The translations under genes were made by a program, and so were the position numbers. The notes under the pieces are model-generated. The model did no database searches, was not told where the DNA came from, and worked only from the letters and a program-made list of their open reading frames with translations. This document shows, piece by piece, positions 29,909 to 37,919 of a stretch of 45,267 nt of DNA. How positions within the stretch are numbered: the stretch's first letter is position 1; every line of letters begins with the position of its first letter. The stretch spans positions 1-45,267 of the forward strand of contig CAYHKQ010000005.1 of NCBI GenBank assembly GCA_964357255.1, read 5' to 3'. The DNA comes from JBBTIS01 sp038059855. GTDB taxonomy: Bacteria > Elusimicrobiota > Elusimicrobia > JACQPE01.

Positions 29909-30539
29909 ATCCTGTGGCGCGGTGTGCAAACTTTGCCGTCGCGAGGGAATTAAATTATTCATCAAAGGCGAGAAATGCTTTAGTAAATGCGTTTTTGAGC
30001 GCCGGGCTTATCCCCCTGGCCTTTCCGGAAAAGCGAGAACCAGAAAAAAAGTCACGAATTACAGGGTTCGCTTGAGGGAAAAGCAACGCCTCAAGAGGAT
30101 GGTGGGCATCAGCGAGGCCCAGATGAGGCGTTATTATTCTTTGGCCAAGCAAATGTCGGGACAAACCGGCGATAACATGCTAAAGATTATCGAGCTTCGC
30201 CTGGACAATGTCGTCAAGCGCCTGGGCATAGCGTCGAGCCCTAAATTTGCGCGCCAATTGGTCGGGCATGGACATCTAAGGGTCAATGGCCGGCGAGTGA
30301 ACTTGCCGTCTTATCAAGTTCGGACCGGGGATCGCCTTGAGCTTGATCAATCCGTGAAAGAAAACTTTTTTGTCCAGCTTTCCCGCCAGGGATTTGAGCG
30401 GCGGGGATCCGTGCCTCCCCATTGGATAGAGTGGGATGCCCAAGAGAAAAAGGGGCAAGTCGTTCGTATGCCCGAAATGGCGGAGATATCATTTCCGGTG
30501 AATAGCCAGTATATCGTAGAGTTTTACACCCGGCGATAG
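29901..30539 (+). CDS. rpsD: 30S ribosomal protein S4, zinc type
   Basis: S4 nucleates 30S assembly and normally represses the alpha operon. The 212 residues start MARSCGAVCKLCRREGIKLFIKG, with cysteines C9, C12, C26 and C31 forming the zinc site, followed by the S4 RNA-binding domain RLDNVVKRLGIASSPKFARQLVGHGHLRVNGRRVNLPSYQVRTGD. The C terminus is complete. GGAGG lies 7 nt before ATG. Confidence 0.97.
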   Translation: MARSCGAVCKLCRREGIKLFIKGEKCFSKCVFERRAYPPGLSGKARTRKKVTNYRVRLREKQRLKRMVGISEAQMRRYYSLAKQMSGQTGDNMLKIIELRLDNVVKRLGIASSPKFARQLVGHGHLRVNGRRVNLPSYQVRTGDRLELDQSVKENFFVQLSRQGFERRGSVPPHWIEWDAQEKKGQVVRMPEMAEISFPVNSQYIVEFYTRR

Positions 30540-30540
30540 C

Positions 30541-30603
30541 ATGAAGAAAGGTTCAGAAGGGTCAAAGGGTCAAAGGGCTTTGAACCTTTTAACCCTATAT
30601 TAA
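30541..30603 (+). other. Box A bridge micro-ORF, rpsD-rpoA
   Basis: MKKGSEGSKGQRALNLLTLY-stop begins 1 nt after the rpsD stop and ends at TAA 14 nt before the rpoA ATG. AAAGGTTCA (30547-30555) pairs perfectly with TGAACCTTT (30581-30589). The LNLLTLY tail differs from the rplN-rplX copy only at synonymous positions. rpoA additionally has its own GGAGG. Confidence 0.5.
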
Positions 30604-30617
30604 TAAATGGAGGTTCG

Positions 30618-31664
30618 ATGTCAGAAACAGAGGTATTAACAAATCGTGATTTAGTGTTTCCGAGTAAGATTAATTTTGAGAAAGAAAGCCTGACGGCTAA
30701 TTATGGCCGTTTTGTGGCTGAGCCTTTGGAGCGGGGGTGGGGCCACACGGTGGGCAATTCTCTTCGGAGAATTCTTTTGTCCAGTCTTGATGGCGCGGCG
30801 GTGACGGCCGTTAAGATCGCGGGCGCTCGCCACGAATTTAGCGCTCTGCGCGGCGTTAAAGAAGACGTGCTTCATCTGGTGCTCAATCTTAAAAAACTTA
30901 GACTTAAGCTTTTTTCGGAAGGACCGGAAACCCTTTTTCTCGAAGCCGATAAACCGGGCCTGGTCAAGGCTGGACAAATTCGTTCAACACCGAACATTGA
31001 GGTGTTGAACAAAGACCTCGTTATCGCCACATTGGAGCCGGGGGCCAAATTGGATATGGAATTGGAGATTGGGCGCGGGCGCGGTTATCTTCCGAGCGAA
31101 CAGAATCGCCGCGAAGGCCGGGTTGGGGGATTTATCGCGATGGACGCCCTGTTTTCTCCCGTCATTAAGATAAATTATGACGTGGAAAACGCCCGGGTGG
31201 GTCATATTACAGACTATGACAAGCTGGTTCTTGACGTCTGGACCGACGGTTCACTTACCCCGACCGAAGCGTTATCGAAGAGCCTTAAAATTCTTTCGAA
31301 CCTGAGCGAAACGTTGCTTGAAGCGGTTTCCCCGGATGTCGCGTCAAAAAAGGCCTTGGTTATGGATGGCACCGCCGTTCATGATGTTACCGAGGAAATC
31401 GGAAAAACCAACGCAGCGGATTATGATCAGGTCTTAAAAGACCCCAAGGTTCAAGAGTCGCTTAATCAGTCTATTGAAACTTTGGAACTGGCGCAACGAA
31501 CGCTTAATTGCCTTAAGGTTGCCCACATCAAAACAATTAGGGATTTAGTCCGTAAGCCGGAAGAGGAATTGAAGGCTTATAAGAATTTTGGGGATAAATC
31601 CTTGGTGGAAGTTCGTGAGAAGATTAAGGTGTTGGGCCTTGTCTTTGGGATGAAGATTCAATAG
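30618..31664 (+). CDS. rpoA: DNA-directed RNA polymerase alpha subunit
   Basis: Alpha dimerises to nucleate RNA polymerase assembly and contacts UP elements. N-terminal domain: ERGWGHTVGNSLRRILLSSLDGAAVTAVKI. C-terminal domain from about residue 283: LNQSIETLELAQRTLNCLKVAHIKTIRDLVRKPEEELKAYKNFGDKSLVEVREKIKVLGL, with the DNA-contacting Arg (QRT) and Lys (GDKS) kept. The 348 residues are slightly longer than usual. GGAGG precedes ATG. Confidence 0.97.
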   Translation: MSETEVLTNRDLVFPSKINFEKESLTANYGRFVAEPLERGWGHTVGNSLRRILLSSLDGAAVTAVKIAGARHEFSALRGVKEDVLHLVLNLKKLRLKLFSEGPETLFLEADKPGLVKAGQIRSTPNIEVLNKDLVIATLEPGAKLDMELEIGRGRGYLPSEQNRREGRVGGFIAMDALFSPVIKINYDVENARVGHITDYDKLVLDVWTDGSLTPTEALSKSLKILSNLSETLLEAVSPDVASKKALVMDGTAVHDVTEEIGKTNAADYDQVLKDPKVQESLNQSIETLELAQRTLNCLKVAHIKTIRDLVRKPEEELKAYKNFGDKSLVEVREKIKVLGLVFGMKIQ

Positions 31665-31669
31665 ATAAA

Positions 31670-31702
31670 GTGAACGTTGCAAGGGCTAATGGAGATATCT
31701 GA
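31670..31702 (+). other. Bridge micro-ORF of the VNKANG family, rpoA-rplQ
   Basis: GTG 5 nt after the rpoA stop opens MNVARANGDI-stop; its TGA overlaps the rplQ start (TGATG). ARANG parallels NKANG in the rpsH-rplF frame, and the DNA (AAAGTGAA...GCTAATGGAG) is clearly related. Confidence 0.33.
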
Positions 31703-32067
31703 TGATTAAAACGCATGCCAGACGTAAGCTAGGAGTGCGCCAAGCTCATCGCAGAAGCATGTTGCGTTCTTTGGCCACGCACTTGCTTCATCACGAAAAA
31801 ATTACGACCACCACTGCGCGCGCCAAGGAACTCAAGGCTTACACCGATCGGCTTGTCTCGCGTCTTAAGTCAATCGAGGATCCCTTGCGGCGGACTCGAG
31901 AAGTCAGCCGGTGGCTTGCGCCCAATGGATTTGAGGTTGATAAGAAGCTTTTGCAGATCATTCTGCCGCGTTATCAGGCGCGCCAGGGCGGCGTTGTCAG
32001 GGTGATAGGCTTGCCGCCGCGCTTGTCGGACCAGGCGGCATTGAGTCGCGTCGAGCTGGTTGCTTAG
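31702..32067 (+). CDS. rplQ: 50S ribosomal protein L17
   Basis: L17 closes the alpha cluster. The 121 residues read RKLGVRQAHRRSMLRSLATHLLHHEKITTTTARAKELKAYTDRLVSRLKS, with the family end VRVIGLPPRLSDQAALSRVELV. The length is typical. It starts in TGATG with the preceding micro-ORF. mreB follows after about 60 nt with no terminator, joining the cell-shape genes to the same run. Confidence 0.96.
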   Translation: MIKTHARRKLGVRQAHRRSMLRSLATHLLHHEKITTTTARAKELKAYTDRLVSRLKSIEDPLRRTREVSRWLAPNGFEVDKKLLQIILPRYQARQGGVVRVIGLPPRLSDQAALSRVELVA

Positions 32068-32130
32068 GTCCGTTAAAACGTAGAATGTGATTTGTGGCGA
32101 GCTTTTGGGTTTGCGTCTTTTTTTTCTCCC

Positions 32131-33168
32131 ATGTTTGATTTTTTTTTAGGTCTTTTTTCCAACGACATGGGCATTGATTTGGGCACAGCCAATACCTTGG
32201 TTTATGTTAAAAACCAGGGCATTGTTCTTAGAGAGCCTTCTGTCGTGGCCATCGAACGAAGCACTAAGCAGGTTCTTGCGATCGGCACTGAAGCTAAAAG
32301 AATGTTGGGAAAGACGCCGGCCAACATCGTTGCCATACGTCCTTTAAGAAACGGGGTCATCGCCGATTTTGAGTTGACCCAGGCTATGATCCGGCATTTC
32401 ATTCGGCGGGTTCATAACCGTAAAAGCCTTCTACATCCGCGAGTCGTCATTGGAATTCCATCGGGCATCACAGAGGTGGAGCGCCGCGCCGTTCGCGATT
32501 CAGCGGTCCAGGCCGGGGCTCGCGAGGTTTATTTGATTGAAGAGCCCATGGCTGCGGCCATAGGCGCTGATCTTCCTATCGAAGATCCATCGGCTAACAT
32601 GATCGTGGACATTGGCGGCGGGACCACCGAGGTGGCCATTATTTCGATGGGAGGCATGGTGGTGTCAAAATCCATTGACGTTGCCGGCGACGAAATGGAC
32701 GAGGCGATTATTCAGTATTTTCGCAAGCGCTACAATTTACTTATTGGTGAGACGACAGCCGAGGATGTGAAAATTCAAACAGGTTCCGTTTTTCCGCTGG
32801 GCGAGGAGAAAACGATGGAGGTTAAGGGGCGCGATCAGGTGACCGGACTGCCCAGGACCATCACGATTACCTCCGAAGAGGTTCGCCAAGCGTTGCTTGC
32901 GACCGTCAAGACTATCGTGGACACCATTAAAAGCGCCTTAGAGGAGACGCCGGCCGAGCTCGCGGCTGACTTGGTGGATCGCGGCTTGGTGTTGGCCGGA
33001 GGGGGATCGCTTCTGAGGGGAATTCCGGAACTTGTTTCCAGGGAGACCGACCTTCCCGTTCATATGACGCCGGAACCGCTAGATTGCGTGGTGCTTGGCA
33101 CCGGAAAGTTTCTTGAAGAGCTGGAGCGATTTGATTCTGTTCGAAAGCGGGCGTTCGTAGCTAAATAG
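32131..33168 (+). CDS. mreB: Rod shape-determining protein MreB
   Basis: MreB is an actin-like ATPase that organises the elongasome. ATG 32131 gives MFDFFLGLFSNDMGIDLGTANTLVYVKNQGIVLREPSVVAI, 345 residues, the usual length; an in-frame TTG at 32092 would add 13 residues not typical of the family. Phosphate loops GIDLGTANT and DIGGGTTEVAIIS, and the adenosine motif VLAGGGSLLRGIPEL are intact. No Shine-Dalgarno is visible in the T-rich upstream DNA. First gene of mreB-mreC-mreD-mrdA-rodA. Confidence 0.97.
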   Translation: MFDFFLGLFSNDMGIDLGTANTLVYVKNQGIVLREPSVVAIERSTKQVLAIGTEAKRMLGKTPANIVAIRPLRNGVIADFELTQAMIRHFIRRVHNRKSLLHPRVVIGIPSGITEVERRAVRDSAVQAGAREVYLIEEPMAAAIGADLPIEDPSANMIVDIGGGTTEVAIISMGGMVVSKSIDVAGDEMDEAIIQYFRKRYNLLIGETTAEDVKIQTGSVFPLGEEKTMEVKGRDQVTGLPRTITITSEEVRQALLATVKTIVDTIKSALEETPAELAADLVDRGLVLAGGGSLLRGIPELVSRETDLPVHMTPEPLDCVVLGTGKFLEELERFDSVRKRAFVAK

Positions 33169-33193
33169 GAAACGCCTGTTTATTTTGCGCGAT

Positions 33194-33223
33194 CGGCCGA
33201 GCCGGCCGGAGGGCTTGTAGCCC
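33194..33223 (+). promoter_or_regulatory. Tandem hairpins over the mreC ribosome-binding site
   Basis: CGGCCG-AGC-CGGCCG (33194-33208) is followed directly by GGGCT-TGT-AGCCC (33211-33223), which ends 1 nt before the mreC ATG. The only Shine-Dalgarno, GGAGGG (33208-33213), is shared between the two stems. No U tract follows, so this is more likely translational control than termination. Confidence 0.45.
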
Positions 33224-33224
33224 A

Positions 33225-34088
33225 ATGAAAAAAGATTTTACGAGGCCTGTAGTTCTCACCGTTTTATTTTTAGCGTTTGCCGGTGTTCCGTTGGGTCCGG
33301 CGGTGACGGCGTGCCGCGCCGTCGTTTATTACCTCATCCATCCAGGCGCGGAATCTTTGGCGCAGGCGTGTCGTTACAGCGGCTATCTTGGCGAGTCATG
33401 GAGCAGACTGCTGGCGGCACGGGCTTACATGGATCAAGAGGAAGTCAAAAATTTTGCCCAAAGACTGGAGTCTTTTGAGGAGTCCACGGCGCAAGAGGAG
33501 CTGGATTTTCAAGACTCTCTTGGCAGAGAATCAGAGATGGCGGCTTCCGGCATGGATTTGCCCCGGCGTCTGATTTGGCCTCTCAGAGTGGTTCATCGCG
33601 GACTGGGTCAGGAGGAATGGGCGTCACGGATATGCACCGAGCCTATCGGACTTTCCTCAACATCTCACTTGGCGGTTGTTCAATTTATTCCGCGCCTGGA
33701 AACATTTGTGCTGGCGGGGCGAAACGCAACCGCCTCGGATTTGTCGTCACGACCGTGTTTTGATTTAGTGACGAGCCCGCGCTACGCGCTCTCGGTGAGC
33801 GTAGAAGGGACCGGGGAAACAGGGCTTCTCAGGGGCCTGGGAAGACCGGATAGGTTGAGTCTTGAATATCTTCCGAAGGAGTCCAAAATTAAGGCGGGAG
33901 ACCGCTTGAAAACATCGCGTCTGAGCGCCGTGGCGCCCGCTGGCATTCTTGTGGGCGAGGTCGTTGAGGTCGAACCCGCGGGGGCCGCTCAGCTTTTTTC
34001 CCGAGCCTACGTGCGGGCTTATTTTGACCTAGCCAGGCTGGACCATCTTTTGGCGTTGGGGCCCCAGGAAATCTCGCAGAACAAATGA
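33225..34088 (+). CDS. mreC: Rod shape-determining protein MreC
   Basis: MreC is a bitopic membrane protein that scaffolds the elongasome in the periplasm. The 287 residues start with a basic N terminus and a hydrophobic segment (about 8-29, VVLTVLFLAFAGVPLGPAVTA). A short helical/coiled stretch at about 70-95 (EEVKNFAQRLESFEESTAQEELDF) and a beta-rich C-terminal half with GDRLKTSRLSAVAPAGILVGEVVEVE follow. The sequence is weakly conserved, so the call rests on its size, its topology and its place between mreB and mreD. Confidence 0.85.
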   Translation: MKKDFTRPVVLTVLFLAFAGVPLGPAVTACRAVVYYLIHPGAESLAQACRYSGYLGESWSRLLAARAYMDQEEVKNFAQRLESFEESTAQEELDFQDSLGRESEMAASGMDLPRRLIWPLRVVHRGLGQEEWASRICTEPIGLSSTSHLAVVQFIPRLETFVLAGRNATASDLSSRPCFDLVTSPRYALSVSVEGTGETGLLRGLGRPDRLSLEYLPKESKIKAGDRLKTSRLSAVAPAGILVGEVVEVEPAGAAQLFSRAYVRAYFDLARLDHLLALGPQEISQNK

Positions 34089-34135
34089 AAAAGGCGGTTA
34101 TTTTTTCGAGCGAAGCGAGAAATCACGATGATTAG
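34085..34135 (+). other. Bridge micro-ORF, mreC-mreD
   Basis: MKKAVIFSSEARNHDD-stop starts in ATGA over the mreC stop and ends at TAG just inside mreD. MKKAV opens like the tuf-rpsJ frame; SSEAR is box D (CGAGCGAAGCGAG) read in a different frame from ERSE. Confidence 0.38.
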
Positions 34136-34649
34136 AATGTTGTTCGCGGCCTTAGGGCTGGTCATTTTAGAAGTCCTTTATTCCTTGGTCGGCGCACGCA
34201 TGGTTTATTACTTCGTTCCTCTATTGGCTCTTCAGGCCAGCGCTCTCGTCGGTCTTCTGTTGGGCCCCGCTAAAGCGTCGTGGTGGGGAGCCCTGACCGG
34301 TTTTCTGGAGGATGTTTATTTTATATCCAGCAACGGCGCGATTGGACTTTCCTCAATCGTGTATCTTTGGGTTGGCTGGGTTGCCGGTAAATTGTTTTAC
34401 GAGCGCGCCGACGCGGATAATCCGGCCATGGGAGCCGTGGCCACGGCCTTCGCCTTGGCGTTGGGACTTGTTTTGGCCAAGATATTGAGCCTTGTGTTTA
34501 ATGTTGCGTTACCCGCATTCTCAAGCATGCTGACCTGGACTCGAGTTTTTTCCTTGGCCGCGCAGATCGCCCTGGGGCCTTGGATGTTAAGGCTAATGGC
34601 CTGGATTTTACAGCCCAGAAATTCTTCGCGGCACGAGGCATTCCAATGA
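34128..34649 (+). CDS. mreD: Rod shape-determining protein MreD
   Basis: This 173-residue integral membrane protein has about five hydrophobic segments (for example LFAALGLVILEVLYSLVGA, LLALQASALVGLLLG, ALALGLVLAKILSLVFNVALPAF). It carries the MreD-like GLLLGPAKASWWGALTGFLEDVYF loop. It sits between mreC and mrdA and overlaps mrdA as ATGA. The family diverges quickly, and the call depends on topology and context. Confidence 0.85.
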   Translation: MIRMLFAALGLVILEVLYSLVGARMVYYFVPLLALQASALVGLLLGPAKASWWGALTGFLEDVYFISSNGAIGLSSIVYLWVGWVAGKLFYERADADNPAMGAVATAFALALGLVLAKILSLVFNVALPAFSSMLTWTRVFSLAAQIALGPWMLRLMAWILQPRNSSRHEAFQ

Positions 34650-36463
34650 ATCCTTTGGCCGAAAAAGCAGGCTGGCTCAGGCTTCTGGTCCTGGCGGTCT
34701 TCGGCGTTTTTGTTCTGCGTTTGCTGTCGCTTCAGATTATTTTTAGCTCCTACTATCAACTGCTGGCGCAACGCAACCGTTTTCAGATTTTTTACCGTCA
34801 GGCGCCGAGGGGCCTGGTTCTTGACCGACGCGGCGAACCCTTGGCCAACAACATCGGCGTTTTCAATCTCTATTACAACCCCCTGCTGGTCGTGGACCGT
34901 TCCGAACAGCGCTTGGAGAAAATGGCTCGAATTTTGGGAATCCCCAAGACCAAGCTTGAGTTGGAAATTGGGCAGGTTCGGGCATTGGGTCGAACCCGTC
35001 CCGTGGCCCGGCAGATTGCTCCGGAGTATGCGTTTAGGTTTTTTGAGCAACAGGAACGATATCCTGAATTTTTTCTGGCTTCAGAATCTTTAAGATATTA
35101 TCCATTGGAAAAAGCTTTTTCTCATGTCGTGGGATATTTATCCCGCATTCAGTCGTATCAAGATTACGAGAGACTCAAGTCCAAGGGCTACCGCTTAGAT
35201 TCGTGGCTCGGCAGTTTTGGTCTTGAAAAAAAGTTTGAGGATTATTTGCGCGGTTCGGACGGGGCCGTTTTAGTCGAGGTGGATGCGCGCGGGCGTCCGA
35301 TCGGAACCGGCGCCGGCGAGGCCCAGCCTCGCGGCGTGAACCCAGGATTACGTTTGGTTCAGGATCCTTATCCGGGCAACACGATTCGCCTCAGCGTAGA
35401 CCGGCGTTTGATTGAAGCGGCCCATCAGGCGCTTATGAAAAGTCCCACCGGAGTGGGATCGGTGGTCGGCTTTGAACCGGAGACGGGGCGCGTGCTGGTG
35501 CTCACCTCAACGCCGGGTTTTGATCCTAATAGCTATGTCAGTTTAACCTCGACCATGACGGAAGTTTTGGGCGTTGAATTTTCACGGGCCGTAACGGGTC
35601 TGTATCCGCCGGGGAGCGTGTTTAAGGTTATTACCTCGATCGCGGCTCTGGAAAAAGGCCTTGATCCCACAAAAAAGTTCCATTGCAATGGAAAATTTGT
35701 TCTGCCGAACAGGGCGTTTAAGTGCTGGAAAAAAGAGGGGCATGGCGCTGTGGACTTTCTCAGAGGCCTGACCCATTCTTGCGATGTGTATTTTTACAAC
35801 GCCGGACTTTTTGCCGGCGGCGAGACCATCGGCTTTTGGGCTTTGAATTCTACCTTAGGCAGCGCCATGGCGATTCGCGATTTTCCCGAGTGGGCAAAGA
35901 GCGGGTTTATTCCTACTCCGGACTGGAAAGAAAGAAAGAAAAAGGAGGGCTGGTATTCAGGGGACACCTGCAATCTTTCGATTGGGCAGGGGGAGGTCTT
36001 GGCGACCGCCGTGCAACTAGCGGCCCTTTATGCCATGGTTGCCAATCGCGGGATTTTGCCGGAGCTCTACATGGTGGACTCTGTTGCCAATGCGGCGACC
36101 GGGGAGGTAGTGTGGACGGGGGCGAGCCGTGGCAAGATTCTGAAGAAAGCGCCGGCGGTTTCCGACGGCACGTGGAATTTGGTGGAGGAGGGCCTGCGTC
36201 GGGTGGTCGAGGAGGGCACGGCTACGGGAGCCAGAATTTCAGGAGCTCGAATTTATGGAAAAACAGGCACGGCTCAGAATCCTCACGGAAATGATCATGC
36301 CCTGTTCGCCTGCTATTTAAGGGATGATACCGGCCGGGCGCGCATTGCGCTTGCCGTTATTATTGAGCAGGGGGGCCATGGAGGAGCCGCCGCCGTCCCC
36401 GTGGCGCGCCTCGTCCTGGAAGAATACCTGCGCGAAATGGAAGAGGAGAAGAGGGCAGGATGA
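34646..36463 (+). CDS. mrdA: Penicillin-binding protein 2 (elongasome transpeptidase)
   Basis: This class B transpeptidase cross-links peptidoglycan with RodA. ATG 34646 overlaps the mreD stop, with GAGG upstream, giving 605 residues. It has an N-terminal membrane anchor (about 10-32), the dimerisation domain RQAPRGLVLDRRGEPLANN, and the catalytic motifs SVFK (in YPPGSVFKVI), SCD (in LTHSCDVYFYN) and KTG (in IYGKTGTAQN). A short GDTCNLSIGQGEVLATAVQLA block typical of PBP2 precedes KTG. Complete. Its stop overlaps a box C micro-ORF. Confidence 0.97.
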   Translation: MNPLAEKAGWLRLLVLAVFGVFVLRLLSLQIIFSSYYQLLAQRNRFQIFYRQAPRGLVLDRRGEPLANNIGVFNLYYNPLLVVDRSEQRLEKMARILGIPKTKLELEIGQVRALGRTRPVARQIAPEYAFRFFEQQERYPEFFLASESLRYYPLEKAFSHVVGYLSRIQSYQDYERLKSKGYRLDSWLGSFGLEKKFEDYLRGSDGAVLVEVDARGRPIGTGAGEAQPRGVNPGLRLVQDPYPGNTIRLSVDRRLIEAAHQALMKSPTGVGSVVGFEPETGRVLVLTSTPGFDPNSYVSLTSTMTEVLGVEFSRAVTGLYPPGSVFKVITSIAALEKGLDPTKKFHCNGKFVLPNRAFKCWKKEGHGAVDFLRGLTHSCDVYFYNAGLFAGGETIGFWALNSTLGSAMAIRDFPEWAKSGFIPTPDWKERKKKEGWYSGDTCNLSIGQGEVLATAVQLAALYAMVANRGILPELYMVDSVANAATGEVVWTGASRGKILKKAPAVSDGTWNLVEEGLRRVVEEGTATGARISGARIYGKTGTAQNPHGNDHALFACYLRDDTGRARIALAVIIEQGGHGGAAAVPVARLVLEEYLREMEEEKRAG

Positions 36464-36498
36464 AAATTTTGCGTCGCGAAATTTTCGGGAACTCCTAA
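36460..36498 (+). other. Box C bridge micro-ORF, mrdA-rodA
   Basis: MKILRREIFGNS-stop starts in ATGA over the mrdA stop, and its TAA overlaps the rodA start as TAATG. AAAATTTTGCG-TCGCGAAATTTT is the hairpin form of box C. No other ribosome-binding site precedes rodA. Confidence 0.42.
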
Positions 36499-37907
36499 TG
36501 AAGAACCGCGAGTTTATCAATCCCATTCTTGTCGGCCGCACCGAGGGACGCGCGCCGTTGCTGTACAGGCTTTTCGGCATAGACGTGTCTGTTTTGGCCA
36601 CGGGCGCCCTATTGCTGGCCATGGGAACGGTTTTGGTTTATGCGGCGCTTCACGGCACGCCTCGTTTTGAGAGCCTTTGGTCGAAACATTTAATTGCAGT
36701 GGTCACAGGTTTGGGCTTGGGCCTAATTTTTGTTCTTTTGCCCGCGACTTTTGTCGAGGAGTTAAGCCCGTTCTTGTATGCCGGTTCACTTGTTTTGCTG
36801 GCGATGGTGCTTTTTTTAGGCCGCACGATTCATGGCTCGCGTTCCTGGTTTATTTTTGGTCCCATTCAATTTCAGCCCAGCGAGCTGGCCAAATTCGCCT
36901 TCATACTTTTTTTTTCTTTTCTGGCCGTGCGTTATCGAGAGCTCGACCCTTTGATTACCTGGCCACGGCGCCTGGGGTTGCTGGCGGCCGGAGCCATTCC
37001 CATGGCGCTCATTTTGGCGCAGAACGACCTTTCCAGCGCGATAACTTTTGGATTTATCCTGCTGATTTATTTTTGGGGGCTTGATTTATTGGCTCCCGGT
37101 AGCATGGCGGCTTTAGGAATTTTCGGGGTGATTTCCTTTGTCATGCTTCTGTCGCACATCGTGGCGGGATTAGGAACTCCCGAGGCGGGAAAGATCGCCT
37201 CAAAATTAATTTATTTTGGTTTTGGGCCCGGCGCGACCTTGGCCAAATGGTGCGGGTGGAGCGCTCTTTTTATTGTCGCCAGCGCCATCCTCTATAAATT
37301 TTTGAAGGGAATCTTTTTGCTTTCGCCGTCAACGACCTGGCCTTGGGCCGCGTTTGTGTCCGTTGTGCTTATTGGAGCTAGCGGATCTGGCTGGGTCGGC
37401 TGGAAGGCCCTTAAAGCGTATCAACGCAATCGCATGGTCAGTTTTTTGTTTCCCAAGGCGGATCCGTTCGGCTCAGGTTACAATATCACTCAGTCGAAGA
37501 TCGCCATCGGCTCAGGCGGATTTATGGGCAAGGGACTTCTGTTGGGCAGTCAGACATCTCTTGGGTTTTTGCCGGAGCGGCATACGGATTTTGCCTTTGC
37601 CGCTTTGTGCGAGGAAGGGGGTTTGGTAGGGGCGCTTATGGCCCTAGCGCTTCTGGGCATTCTTTTTTGGAGGTTATCGTATTTTGTCGAGCTCGCTCGC
37701 GCGGAGTGGGGACGGCTTGTGGCCTTGGGACTTTTGGGCCTGTGGCTTGGAGAGGTCTCCATTAACATCGCCTATGTCCTCGGAATGTTTCCTATTTTGG
37801 GCATTGGACTGCCGTTTATTTCTTACGGAGGCTCTCGATTGGTTATGAATTGCGTGGAGATAGGCCTTCTTTTGTCCATTTCCAGAGGATTTTATGTGTA
37901 CCGTTAA
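36498..37907 (+). CDS. rodA: Peptidoglycan glycosyltransferase RodA
   Basis: RodA is the SEDS-family glycosyltransferase that works with PBP2. ATG 36498 gives 469 residues, about 90 more than E. coli RodA. Family signatures: GSRSWFIFGPIQFQPSELAKFAFILF, ILAQNDLSSAITF, and SGYNITQSKIAIGSGGFMGKGLLLGSQTSLGFLPERHTDFAFAALCEEGG. The extra length lies around residues 235-310, between IVAGLGTPEAGK and YQRNRMV, and contains two additional hydrophobic segments. The C-terminal PFISYGGSRLVMN block is intact. Confidence 0.96.
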   Translation: MKNREFINPILVGRTEGRAPLLYRLFGIDVSVLATGALLLAMGTVLVYAALHGTPRFESLWSKHLIAVVTGLGLGLIFVLLPATFVEELSPFLYAGSLVLLAMVLFLGRTIHGSRSWFIFGPIQFQPSELAKFAFILFFSFLAVRYRELDPLITWPRRLGLLAAGAIPMALILAQNDLSSAITFGFILLIYFWGLDLLAPGSMAALGIFGVISFVMLLSHIVAGLGTPEAGKIASKLIYFGFGPGATLAKWCGWSALFIVASAILYKFLKGIFLLSPSTTWPWAAFVSVVLIGASGSGWVGWKALKAYQRNRMVSFLFPKADPFGSGYNITQSKIAIGSGGFMGKGLLLGSQTSLGFLPERHTDFAFAALCEEGGLVGALMALALLGILFWRLSYFVELARAEWGRLVALGLLGLWLGEVSINIAYVLGMFPILGIGLPFISYGGSRLVMNCVEIGLLLSISRGFYVYR

Positions 37908-37919
37908 GCAGGGATCAAT

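Noticed and set aside
32092..32130. MreB starting at TTG 32092
   Set aside because: The added residues WRAFGFASFFSP are not part of MreB, and ATG 32131 gives the family N terminus.
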